From a bacterium (GTDB taxonomy: Bacteria; Bacteroidota; Bacteroidia; B-17B0; Aurantibacillaceae): a DNA stretch of 64,000 nucleotides. The stretch is from positions 62,001-126,000 of the forward strand of contig JAQSCW010000002.1 in assembly GCA_029945625.1 (NCBI GenBank). Reading direction: 5' to 3'. Position numbers and translations under genes: made by a program. This document shows, piece after piece, positions 1 through 8,284 of this stretch (position 1 is its first letter; the number at the start of each line of letters is the position of its first letter). Below the pieces are notes generated by a model, which saw nothing but the letters and a program-made list of their open reading frames with translations, ran no database searches and had not been told where the DNA came from.

Positions 1-1231
1 CGGCGGAAAAAGTATCGTTATGACAAATCGAAATGCATTGCCCTCCATACTTCTTTACTTCAGTGATCAACTGGCGGGCCAAATCTGGTTTCGATGTATT
101 AAGTCGGCGGGATTCCGACAGAGTAGTGACTTCTGACATGCAATACGGATGAATGGTAAGTGAACTCACCGATTCAATGTCGAGATTATACCATTTATAA
201 GGGTAACAATAGGATGCTCTAAAACCATTGCAATTGGTATATCCCATTGAGTAGTCGGCAAAAATTCCCGCCTGCAATAGATTTTGATAGGTTTGCGGAA
301 ACTTTAGCATAGAAAAATGTTGCCGACTTTTGCTGATTAGTTTATGTGTGATGTTGCCCAAGCGAATGATCTCCTTTTTTAATTGTTTTAAATTGTTGTT
401 AGAACCATAAGAAGGGTGAATACCTACCATGGAATAATCGGCCAATTGTTTGATGAGAGATTGAAAGCGAAGATCGGTGGAAGAGTGATTTTTGTCGTTT
501 GGTCCATAATCACCCAGTAAGAAAAAATAGATTACCGTTGTTTCTATTTCCTTATGGGCTTCTATCAAAAAGTCGTAACAATCAAAAGGATCCTTTTCCC
601 TTCCAAGTATAATTCTGATGCGCTGTTTGCGCTCGGCAAAATTCTTGTCCGAAAAAAAACCTGCCATGGTTCTTACAAATCCTTTGTATTTGTATTTGTA
701 TACACTGTCAATATCTATGGTGGAAATAAAATTGTACTTACGCTTTAAAAAGTCAAGTTTCGGAAAATGTTCTTCCAATAGTTTTCTCAACTTTTCCAAC
801 CACAAGTTTACGAGCGGATAATGAAGAAATTCGTACTGATACGCCAAACTGCTTTTGTATCCAAACCGATTTTGTAAATCCGACTTATGAGGTAAATATT
901 CTTCGTATCTGCTTAAGAGCCAAAAAGACGCTCCAAAAAGATCAAAGGGTATTTCTCCCATGGAATTACTGAAAAGAATCTTATCAAAAATAGGATGTGC
1001 CTTCACCTGAAGATGGTAATCTCGAATGCCGTGATCAAACAACACCGAGTGGGGCTTGATGTTGATGCAATCGCTAATTTCCAAATCAGAATAATTGATC
1101 TTGGGAAGATCAGAAGAGTAAACTTCATCAATGTCGTCGGTACACAAAAACTCACAACCCAGCCCTTCATACAACAAGGTTTTTAGAATATACGTGAGCC
1201 TGTTACTGCTTTTTGGCGAATATACCAGAAT
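1..1231 (-). CDS. Polysaccharide deacetylase family protein (3' end cut by window edge)
   Basis: The reading frame runs off the left edge, so the C-terminus is missing. About 410 codons are visible. The N-terminus reads ILVYSPKSSNRLTYIL, which matches the opening of a Bacteroidota family with an N-terminal alpha/beta domain ahead of a NodB-like polysaccharide deacetylase domain. The deacetylase-type motif TIDIDSVYKYK (about residue 170) would carry the metal-binding Asp pair, and VGIHPSYGSN (about residue 270) the His-containing motif. The likely role is hydrolytic de-N-acetylation of a cell-surface or exported glycan. The start is odd. The frame opens after a TAA near 1300 and has no ATG, GTG or TTG before TTG at 1177, which would remove the conserved opening; ATT at 1231 or ATC at 1240 fits the family better. 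It follows dgkA on the same strand. The family call is from motif memory. Confidence 0.72.
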   Translation of the reverse strand, partial: MLVYSPKSSNRLTYILKTLLYEGLGCEFLCTDDIDEVYSSDLPKINYSDLEISDCINIKPHSVLFDHGIRDYHLQVKAHPIFDKILFSNSMGEIPFDLFGASFWLLSRYEEYLPHKSDLQNRFGYKSSLAYQYEFLHYPLVNLWLEKLRKLLEEHFPKLDFLKRKYNFISTIDIDSVYKYKYKGFVRTMAGFFSDKNFAERKQRIRIILGREKDPFDCYDFLIEAHKEIETTVIYFFLLGDYGPNDKNHSSTDLRFQSLIKQLADYSMVGIHPSYGSNNNLKQLKKEIIRLGNITHKLISKSRQHFSMLKFPQTYQNLLQAGIFADYSMGYTNCNGFRASYCYPYKWYNLDIESVSSLTIHPYCMSEVTTLSESRRLNTSKPDLARQLITEVKKYGGQCISICHNDTFSA

Positions 1232-1411
1232 GGAATTGATGGACCTAAGGTAGAAAAGGACTTGAAAACAGGAAAGAGTTTCCTGATTATTTTACCAGTT
1301 AGATTCTAACCGTAATCTAATTTTGCGGTGTTGAAATCTGCAAACATTGAACTCATTGAAAAATGAATTTGCGAATTTGTAACCCATTAAACGGGAAACC
1401 GAGACTCCATT

Positions 1412-1774
1412 TTAAAATATCTTGAGGTAAGGATAGAAGATAAGAAGGCCCACAATGAGGGCAAACACCGCCCCAAAAAGTACCGCTGCCGCAGATATGT
1501 CTTTAATAAATTTGATGTTGGGATGCTGTCCCGGATGGTTGAAATCGCAGATTTTTTCAATGGCCGTGTTAAATAATTCGCTCATAAAAACGAGTGCTAT
1601 CGCCAGAGCGATTAGTATCCATTCGAGTTTTGTGATCGATACATAGATTCCTGCCGCAATTACTAACACCGTGATTACCGTATGGATCTTTATATGCGCT
1701 TCCGTCACAAAAGCCTCATAAATGCCCGAAAATGCGAATTTAAAGGCCCGTAAACGCTTTTTTAAATAGGTCAT
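1412..1774 (-). CDS. dgkA: Diacylglycerol kinase / undecaprenol kinase family membrane protein
   Basis: This 120-residue integral membrane protein has the DgkA fold: an amphipathic N-terminus (RLRAFKFAFSG) and three transmembrane helices at about residues 31-48, 52-68 and 94-115. The signature ELFNTAIEKICDF (E66, N69 and E73) forms the catalytic and metal-binding core, and KDISAAAVLF (D92) follows. Family members phosphorylate diacylglycerol or undecaprenol in the inner membrane; in Bacteroidota either lipid is possible, and the sequence does not decide. Length is normal. The start is supported by a -7 box (TAAATTTG) 26 nt upstream. The deacetylase-like gene lies downstream on the same strand. 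They may be co-transcribed, although a 180-nt gap separates them. Confidence 0.9.
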   Translation of the reverse strand: MTYLKKRLRAFKFAFSGIYEAFVTEAHIKIHTVITVLVIAAGIYVSITKLEWILIALAIALVFMSELFNTAIEKICDFNHPGQHPNIKFIKDISAAAVLFGAVFALIVGLLIFYPYLKIF

Positions 1775-1800
1775 CTTTTCATTAAGTGTTCCTAAAAATA

Positions 1801-1808
1801 CAAATTTA
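1801..1808 (-). promoter_or_regulatory. -7 box of dgkA promoter
   Basis: On the minus strand the sequence reads TAAATTTG, a full match to the Bacteroidota -7 consensus TAnnTTTG. It lies 26 nt before the dgkA ATG. No good -33 TTTG is present at the expected 19-21 nt. Confidence 0.5.
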
Positions 1809-1969
1809 AGTACTGAAACTGTTGGCCGGGAGCGGAACGTATTGCTTTTGCTCCATAACCGAGTTCCTAATAGCAGCCTGTTAATATATAAAATTATGGC
1901 CGTCCGAATTTGATGCTTTAGAAACTACTTTTAAACAGGTTAATACTGATAATCTAAATTAGAGAGAGC

Positions 1970-3148
1970 ATGAGCGATATTGCGCATTTTTTTGGTCCGG
2001 TTGATTCGGAAGAACTTTTACAGGTCGGCTCGCTCAAGGAGCAACAATTCGGAAATTTATTCAGGATTCACAGTAATAGTGAAGGTTTTCCTGATCTTGA
2101 CACGATTGATATCGCCATAATTGGTGTACGTGAAGATCGAAATGCCGACAACAACAAGGGGTGTCAGCTAGCGCCAAATGCAGTACGCGCCTATTTGTAC
2201 AAATTGTATGGGGGCAGTTTTAACGTGAATGTAGCGGATCTTGGAAATATAAATCCGGGCCACAGTACCGATGATACCTATTTTGCCCTTCGTACCTGCG
2301 TTGATTTTCTGGTCCGAAAAAACATAGTTCCCGTCATTATCGGAGGGTCGCAGGACCTTACCTATGCTCAGTTTTTAGGCTATAAAGATCTTGAACAAAC
2401 CATCAATGTGGTGGCCATTGACAGTGTATTCGATCTGGGCAATCCCGATGAGGAGATCAGCAATACTTCTTATTTGGGAAAAATAATATTGCATCAACCG
2501 AATTACCTTTTTAATTACAGCAACGTAGGCTATCAAACGTATTTGGTAGATCAAAGCAGTTTGCAAATGATGAACCGTTTGTATTTCGATGTATATAGGT
2601 TAGGTCAAGTGCGCGATATGATTGAGGAAGCGGAACCCATTATCCGACAAGCCGACATGATCACATTTGATATAACGGCCATAAAACACTCAGATGCGCC
2701 GGCCAATCCAAATCCCTCGCCAAATGGTTTTTATGCAGAGGAAGCCTGTCAAATGATGCGTTATGCCGGCATGAATGATAAACTTTCCTCACTAGGGATT
2801 TACGAAATCAATCCCGAATACGATGAACATGGCAAAACCGCACATTTGGCCGCTCAAATGATTTGGTGTTTTATGGATGGGTTTTACAACCGCAAAAATG
2901 ATTTTCCAAATCGTACCAGTCCCGATTATACACGATTTCACGTGATCTTACAAGACGAAAAATATGAGATTAATTTTTACAAGAGTAAAAAAAGTGACCG
3001 ATGGTGGATGGAGATCCCCTACCCTCCCCATAAAGATCTGAAGTTTGAACGACACACGCTTATTCCCTGCAGCTATAAGGACTATGAATCGGCCACCAAA
3101 AATGAGATCCCCGACCGTTGGTGGCAGACTTATCAAAAACTGGCATAA
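1970..3148 (+). CDS. Arginase-fold (formimidoylglutamase-like) protein with degraded metal site
   Basis: This 392-residue protein aligns by motif with ureohydrolases (arginase, agmatinase, formimidoylglutamase). The four family landmarks occur in order: GGSQD (125-129, normally GGxHx), DSVFD (151-155, normally DAHxD), TFDIT (232-236, normally SxDxD) and EINPEYD (279-285). Three of the six usual Mn ligands are therefore replaced: His by Gln, His by Val and Asp by Thr. The C-terminal 80 residues, rich in Trp and basic residues (DRWWMEIPYPP), are an extension absent from ordinary arginases. Such proteins are often annotated as formimidoylglutamase in Bacteroidota, but a normal binuclear Mn centre looks impossible. 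A scaffold, regulatory or altered-chemistry role is an inference. The gene is divergent from dgkA and convergent with the permease, with a shared terminator between. Confidence 0.8.
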   Translation: MSDIAHFFGPVDSEELLQVGSLKEQQFGNLFRIHSNSEGFPDLDTIDIAIIGVREDRNADNNKGCQLAPNAVRAYLYKLYGGSFNVNVADLGNINPGHSTDDTYFALRTCVDFLVRKNIVPVIIGGSQDLTYAQFLGYKDLEQTINVVAIDSVFDLGNPDEEISNTSYLGKIILHQPNYLFNYSNVGYQTYLVDQSSLQMMNRLYFDVYRLGQVRDMIEEAEPIIRQADMITFDITAIKHSDAPANPNPSPNGFYAEEACQMMRYAGMNDKLSSLGIYEINPEYDEHGKTAHLAAQMIWCFMDGFYNRKNDFPNRTSPDYTRFHVILQDEKYEINFYKSKKSDRWWMEIPYPPHKDLKFERHTLIPCSYKDYESATKNEIPDRWWQTYQKLA

Positions 3149-3164
3149 CACTTCTGGAACACTA

Positions 3165-3201
3165 GAAAAAAGCCTGAGATTCGTGAACCTCAGGCTTTTT
3201 A
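3165..3201. terminator. Bidirectional intrinsic terminator
   Basis: A perfect stem AAAAAGCCTGAG / CTCAGGCTTTTT with a loop of about 10 nt lies between the convergent arginase-fold and permease genes. A and T runs flank both sides, so it can serve both strands. Confidence 0.85.
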
Positions 3202-3214
3202 AATTTCACAAACT

Positions 3215-4789
3215 TCAAGAAGGTATGTGAAGCAAACTTTTTTTGCGACTGTATCCAAAATAGATCAGAAGGCCAACTACCATCCACACACCGGCGGATG
3301 CAAGCGTAAAGGTATCTAAAGCAATGATCATGAAGGAACATACCAAAATACCAAGTATTGGAACCAAAGGTACCAAAGGAGTTCTGAATGGTCGTGGTGT
3401 CTCAGGATGTTTTCGGCGCATGATCCAGGTGCCACCACATACTAGCACAAAAGCAAACAGGGTGCCAAATGATGTGAGGTCACCGGCCACACTGCCGGGA
3501 ATAAAAGCGGCAAACAAACCCACAAATAAAAATAAGATCATGTTTGATTTGTAAGGAGTTTGAAACTTTGGGTGCAATTTCGAAAATACATTTGGCAATA
3601 ACCCGTCTTTTGACATGGAGAAAAACACGCGCGACTGACCCATTAACATCACCAAAATAACAGAGGAAAAGCCCGCGAGAATGGCAATGGTAACACTGGT
3701 GCCCAGCCATTCATATCCGATCATGTATTTTTGAATCACGTAGGAAACGGAAGCTTCTTTTCCGGCTGCGCCAAATTCACTCCAATGAGCAACCCCTGTT
3801 AAAACGTATGAAAATAAAACGTATAAAATAGTACATACGATCAATGAACCAAGAATACCAATGGGCATATCGCGTTTTGGATTCTTGGCTTCTTGTGCGG
3901 CAGTAGAAACAGCATCGAAACCGATAAATGCAAAAAACACCACTGCAGCGCCCCCTAGTATTCCCCCATAGCCCCATGTAAAAATACTGTCGTGGCCCGG
4001 TGTGCCTTCCGGAATAAGATAGGGTGTATGATTTGCGGGATCAATAAATCCCCATCCAATCACAATAAAAATAAGAACGATGGCCATTTTCACAAAAACA
4101 ATGATTCCATTTACGAAGGCCGACTCCTGTGTTCCTTTAATAAGAAGGAGAGTAAGTATTAATAAAATACAGAGGGCAGGTAAATTAACGGCACCGCTGT
4201 ACATGGTGACATTTGCTTTTAAATTATCAGATAACGTGGCATACTGTTCATCGCTGAGTATCAACAATCCACCCTTGGCTGCTTTGGCGATCTCGGCCGG
4301 AAACTGCGAGATGGCAGCGCCCGCGACTTTATAAGCGTGTTCAAACGGAGAGTGGCACCATTCATACGGTATTCGCCCTCCCAGCAAATTATTTAAATAT
4401 TCACTCCAGGCAATTGAAACTGTAGCTGCCCCTAAGGCATACTCCATAATAAGGGCCCAACCAATAATCCAAGCAACCAATTCACCCATCGTGGTGTAGG
4501 CATAAGTATATGCACTGCCGGCAATGGGAATCATAGCGGCAAATTCGGCATAACATAAACCGGCAAATGCGCAACCAACTGCAGCCACCACAAACGACAT
4601 GGTAACGCCTGAACCTGCATTATCGGAAGCTGCCGCCGCAGTGCGTACAAAAAGTCCGGCGCCAATAATTGCTCCAATGCCCAACGCGATCAAGGACCAC
4701 ATTCCAAGGGTCTTTTTTAATCCTTTTTCACCTGAGGCAGCATCTGCCAATAACTTGCTAAGAGATTTTGTTCTAAAGAGATCTGACAT
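3215..4789 (-). CDS. APC-superfamily amino acid permease
   Basis: This 524-residue polytopic membrane protein resembles the YfnA/CAT group of the APC superfamily. After a cytoplasmic N-terminus (DLFRTKSLSKLL) comes helix 1 with the unwound substrate-binding motif GIGAIIGAGLF (37-47). About 12 further hydrophobic segments follow, including the conserved FFAFIGFDAVSTAAQEAKNPKRDMPIGI in the middle of the protein. It should import amino acids by proton or sodium coupling; the substrate cannot be read from sequence. Length is normal for CAT-like permeases. A -7 box lies 33 nt upstream of the ATG. It converges on the arginase-fold gene. A link to amino acid catabolism is possible but only by proximity. 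Confidence 0.9.
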   Translation of the reverse strand: MSDLFRTKSLSKLLADAASGEKGLKKTLGMWSLIALGIGAIIGAGLFVRTAAAASDNAGSGVTMSFVVAAVGCAFAGLCYAEFAAMIPIAGSAYTYAYTTMGELVAWIIGWALIMEYALGAATVSIAWSEYLNNLLGGRIPYEWCHSPFEHAYKVAGAAISQFPAEIAKAAKGGLLILSDEQYATLSDNLKANVTMYSGAVNLPALCILLILTLLLIKGTQESAFVNGIIVFVKMAIVLIFIVIGWGFIDPANHTPYLIPEGTPGHDSIFTWGYGGILGGAAVVFFAFIGFDAVSTAAQEAKNPKRDMPIGILGSLIVCTILYVLFSYVLTGVAHWSEFGAAGKEASVSYVIQKYMIGYEWLGTSVTIAILAGFSSVILVMLMGQSRVFFSMSKDGLLPNVFSKLHPKFQTPYKSNMILFLFVGLFAAFIPGSVAGDLTSFGTLFAFVLVCGGTWIMRRKHPETPRPFRTPLVPLVPILGILVCSFMIIALDTFTLASAGVWMVVGLLIYFGYSRKKSLLHIPS

Positions 4790-4822
4790 AAATCATGATT
4801 GTTTTGAATTCGACCAAATTAA

Positions 4823-4830
4823 CAAATTTA
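4823..4830 (-). promoter_or_regulatory. -7 box of the permease promoter
   Basis: Minus-strand TAAATTTG matches TAnnTTTG and lies 33 nt ahead of the permease ATG. The -33 element is not evident. Confidence 0.4.
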
Positions 4831-4982
4831 ACTTTACAATACCAAGCTACGGCCTGTAATATGAATCGTTTACATGAAATAAGGCTTCCTGTCATTAACA
4901 TCATGATCAGGCCGCTAACTACTAGTTTAACACTTTTAACGTATAAGGGAAAGCAAATTCAGTAATATTTACGACATTTGTA

Positions 4983-5399
4983 ATTAAATACACAGGTATA
5001 AAAACAATCAAAACATATTTTTTCGGACTTATCGTCATAACCTACGTGATAACGGCGGCTGGTGTGCCGGTTTATTTCCATTACTGTGGCGGCGAACTCG
5101 AAAAAATAAGTTATGTTGTGAAAGCCGGCAACTGCTGCGAAAGTGACGAAGACACGGATGCAGGTGATGACGGTTGCTGCAAAAATGAAGGATTTATTTT
5201 GAAATCTAATCCTGATTTTACCGTCGCTCAGTTCTGTATTTATCAGCCCGTAAAAACAGAGCACCTATTATTTTACATTCCCTCCTTTCAACTTAAATCC
5301 TCCTTAAATCACTTCTCTCCCAGTATTCTTTGCAGCGAGCCCTGGCCGCCACCCAACATTCAAAATAAGATCATTTCCACTTCCGTTCTCAGAATTTAG
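4983..5399 (+). CDS. HYC_CC_PP-type small membrane-anchored protein
   Basis: The protein carries the three marks of a small Bacteroidota family: HYC (YFHYCGG), Cys pairs (GNCCES, DGCCKN) and a C-terminal PP (EPWPPPN). The family is usually membrane-anchored, exported and linked with metal loci. Here it precedes an HMA-domain protein and a TonB receptor. The first ordinary start is GTG at 5046, but that deletes most of a hydrophobic helix (TYFFGLIVITYVITAAGV) expected at the N-terminus. The frame is open upstream to a TAA at 4944 with no ATG, GTG or TTG, so I place the start at ATT 4983 (ATA 4998 is also possible). The acidic stretch CESDEDTDAGDD between the Cys pairs may bind metal. Identity is fairly sure; the start is uncertain. 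Confidence 0.65.
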   Translation: MKYTGIKTIKTYFFGLIVITYVITAAGVPVYFHYCGGELEKISYVVKAGNCCESDEDTDAGDDGCCKNEGFILKSNPDFTVAQFCIYQPVKTEHLLFYIPSFQLKSSLNHFSPSILCSEPWPPPNIQNKIISTSVLRI

Positions 5400-5469
5400 G
5401 TGCTGATTTTACCTTTCAGGTATTTTTTTGCATTCAAATTTATTATTCATCAATTAATATAAGAAGTTT

Positions 5470-5817
5470 ATGAGAACCTTAATTCTAACGGCATTTTGCC
5501 TGTATACAATTAGTACAAAAGCACAAGTAGGTGTTATTACCGAAACATTCACAGTTAAAGGTAATTGTGAGCAATGCAAGGATCGGATTGAAAATGCCGC
5601 CGATCTCAAAGGTGTGAAAGTGTTGACCTGGAGCCCGAAAACTAAAATAGCCACAGTTTCTTATAGTAGCGATAAAATTAGTCTTAACCAGATTGAAGAG
5701 GCAATTGCCGCAAAAGGTCACGATGCCGGCCCAATTCACGGCAACGACAAAGCCTACAGCAAATTGCCGAAATGCTGTAAATACCGTGATGCAAAATGTG
5801 AGGAGTCTAAAAACTAA
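5470..5817 (+). CDS. Exported heavy-metal-associated (HMA) domain protein
   Basis: A 115-residue protein with a signal peptide (MRTLILTAFCLYTISTKAQ) followed by a ferredoxin-like HMA domain at about residues 22-85. The metal-binding loop is GNCEQC, with C33 and C36 in CxxC spacing; the usual Met before the first Cys is replaced by Gly-Asn. A Cys-rich tail (C102, C103, C110) could add a second site. The predicted role is a periplasmic soft-metal (copper- or mercury-like) carrier, similar to MerP. It lies 5 nt before the TonB receptor gene and just after the HYC/CC/PP gene, so the three are very probably one transcript. Confidence 0.85.
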   Translation: MRTLILTAFCLYTISTKAQVGVITETFTVKGNCEQCKDRIENAADLKGVKVLTWSPKTKIATVSYSSDKISLNQIEEAIAAKGHDAGPIHGNDKAYSKLPKCCKYRDAKCEESKN

Positions 5818-5822
5818 CTCCT

Positions 5823-8069
5823 ATGAAGTTACGGCTTTTTTATGTGTGTGTAGGAATACTCACCCATCTCTTCCTGCATGCTCAAGTTCACGGGAAAGTT
5901 ATTGAGATCTCTGAAAAAGGAGACACCAGCGTTGTACCCGGGGTGATACTCGTGTGGGATAGCAGTTCCATTGCCACTACGTCAAACGAGAATGGTGATT
6001 TTAATCTGAAGCTGAGCAAGAATACCAAAAAACTGCACGTACAGGCTGTGGGTTATGAAAAACAATTTGTTACGGTAGGCCAACCCTCCAAGTATTTGGT
6101 AATTGTTCTCAAAAGTGGCGCTGCACTGCAAGAAATTGAAGTGGTTTATTACAGCACCGGCACCGAAATCTCCTATCTCAATCCAATAAAAGTGGAGACC
6201 CTCAACGAACGGTCTTTGATGAAAGCTGCTTGCTGCAACTTATCTGAGAGCTTTGAAACCAATCCCAGTATTGACGTGAATTATGCCGACGCTGTGAGTG
6301 GTACCAAACAAATTCAAATGCTGGGTCTTTCGGGTCAGTATGCGCAAATAACGAAAGAAAATATGCCCTATTTGCGGGGACTCGCCAATAACTACGGACT
6401 CAGTTTTATTCCCGGTACTTGGATTCAATCCATTCAACTAAGCAAAGGAGCGGGTTCGGTGATAAATGGGTATGAAAGTTTTACCGGGCAAATCAATACC
6501 GAATTGCAAAAGCCGGGAAGTTCGGATAAATTGAATTTCAATACGTATGTGAATGAAAATGCACGAAATGAATACAATCTCAATCTTTCGCAAAAAGTGA
6601 ATCCTAAACTGTCGGTAGGTTTATTTAGCCATGCTAGTTTTAACCCTCTGGTGCAAGACCATAACGGTGACGGCTTTGCCGATATCCCAACCGGCAAACA
6701 ATACAATGTGATGAATAAGTATGGTTTTAGCGATGCCAAATCGGGTTTTGAGGCCCAGTTTGGAGGCGGCTATTTAAAAGATGATCGCACCGGGGGGCAA
6801 TTCACGTCAACCCTGCCACTGCAAAACGATACGGTGCCATTGTACAAGATTGGTATTGCCAACGAAAAATGGGAATTGTACAGTAAAACCGGGATCGTAT
6901 TTCATAAAAAACCGGGTACTAGCATGGGCCTGCAATTATCTTACCTAAACCACGATCAACATAACTTTTATGGTTCCAATGTTTACAGTGGACTTCAGCA
7001 AACTTTTTATGCCAATTATATTTTTCAAGGAATTATAGGTTCCACCGACAATACATACAAGGTGGGAGCAAGTTATATGAATGACCGGGTAAACGAAACT
7101 TTCAATCAACTGAAGTACGGGCGACAAGAAGATGTTGTGGGGGTATTTGCCGAATACGCCAAAAATTATAAAGACAAATTTAATATGGTGACCGGTATTC
7201 GCGCCGACAAGCACAATTATTATGGGGTGTTTTTTACTCCCCGTTTGCATCTACGATATGCCCTCACTCCTTCCAGCGTTCTTCGATTTAGCGCCGGACG
7301 GGCCCTTCGTACAGCAAATGTTTTTACCGACAATTCGTATCTCATGGCGAGTTCACGTGTTTGGACTATTAAAGGCTCAGAAGCCTCATTGCCCTATGGC
7401 TTGAAACCCGAAGTGGGTTGGAATTTTGGGCTAAATTATACTCAAAAATTCAAGATCAATTACCGTCAGGCATACTATACCATTGATGTTTACCGCACGC
7501 AATTTACACAGCAGGTAGTTACCGATATTGATCAAAACACACAAGGAGTAGTGATCTATAATTTGAATGGTCCCTCCTACTCCAATACCATGCAGTTTGA
7601 GTTTAACATGGAGCCCAGGAAACGTTTTTTTGTGAAAACCGCTTACCGTTATGTCGATACAAAAATGACCTTTGAGCAGGGTCTGCTCCAAAAGGCCATG
7701 GTATCTAAACACAGAGCCTTTATCAACCTTAGTTACGAAACAAAAGGCAATCACTGGCAGGTCGATTTTACCACCCAGTACAATGGCGCTAAACGACTAC
7801 CAAGCACAGAAAGCAACCCCGGAAATTATCAGCGAGAAAAGTTCTCACCCGATTTTTTTAACTTACTTGGCCAAATTACTTATCTCACAAAAATTGGTTC
7901 GGCTAATTTTAATATTTACTTGGGAGTTGAGAATTTACTTAATTACAAACAAACTAATCCAATTGTCGCCAGTGACTTGCCTTATAGCAAGTATTTTGAT
8001 GCAAGTATGGTATGGGGACCAATTTACGGCAGAATGCTGTACGCGGGATTGAGATTAAAGATCAAATAG
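5823..8069 (+). CDS. TonB-dependent outer-membrane receptor, metal-locus type
   Basis: This 748-residue receptor has a signal peptide (to about residue 21), a carboxypeptidase-regulatory-like beta-sandwich (about 25-100), a plug domain (about 115-230) and a 22-strand-type beta-barrel ending in the aromatic-rich strand YGRMLYAGLRLKIK. The plug contains an unusual Cys pair (AACCNLSESFE, about residues 137-138) typical of receptors next to HMA proteins. It should move a small ligand, probably a metal complex, across the outer membrane with TonB energy. It is the last gene of the HYC-HMA-receptor cluster. Direction of transport and metal identity are inference. Confidence 0.9.
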   Translation: MKLRLFYVCVGILTHLFLHAQVHGKVIEISEKGDTSVVPGVILVWDSSSIATTSNENGDFNLKLSKNTKKLHVQAVGYEKQFVTVGQPSKYLVIVLKSGAALQEIEVVYYSTGTEISYLNPIKVETLNERSLMKAACCNLSESFETNPSIDVNYADAVSGTKQIQMLGLSGQYAQITKENMPYLRGLANNYGLSFIPGTWIQSIQLSKGAGSVINGYESFTGQINTELQKPGSSDKLNFNTYVNENARNEYNLNLSQKVNPKLSVGLFSHASFNPLVQDHNGDGFADIPTGKQYNVMNKYGFSDAKSGFEAQFGGGYLKDDRTGGQFTSTLPLQNDTVPLYKIGIANEKWELYSKTGIVFHKKPGTSMGLQLSYLNHDQHNFYGSNVYSGLQQTFYANYIFQGIIGSTDNTYKVGASYMNDRVNETFNQLKYGRQEDVVGVFAEYAKNYKDKFNMVTGIRADKHNYYGVFFTPRLHLRYALTPSSVLRFSAGRALRTANVFTDNSYLMASSRVWTIKGSEASLPYGLKPEVGWNFGLNYTQKFKINYRQAYYTIDVYRTQFTQQVVTDIDQNTQGVVIYNLNGPSYSNTMQFEFNMEPRKRFFVKTAYRYVDTKMTFEQGLLQKAMVSKHRAFINLSYETKGNHWQVDFTTQYNGAKRLPSTESNPGNYQREKFSPDFFNLLGQITYLTKIGSANFNIYLGVENLLNYKQTNPIVASDLPYSKYFDASMVWGPIYGRMLYAGLRLKIK

Positions 8070-8284
8070 AAGCACTGTATTGACTCGAAAGTTGGAGGGT
8101 ATCCCTGATAGGTATGGGCCCAAGTGCAACTACCTTTGGTGACCCGGCGCGACCTAAAGCATACGCCTATAAACTACCTGTTTTTGAGGGCCACAAAAAT
8201 AGGAGTTCACACACAAAAAGTACTATTAATTCGCGACCGCCCTTTGAGCTATGCACGACGATTTTCGAAAAAAGATGAAAGTAG

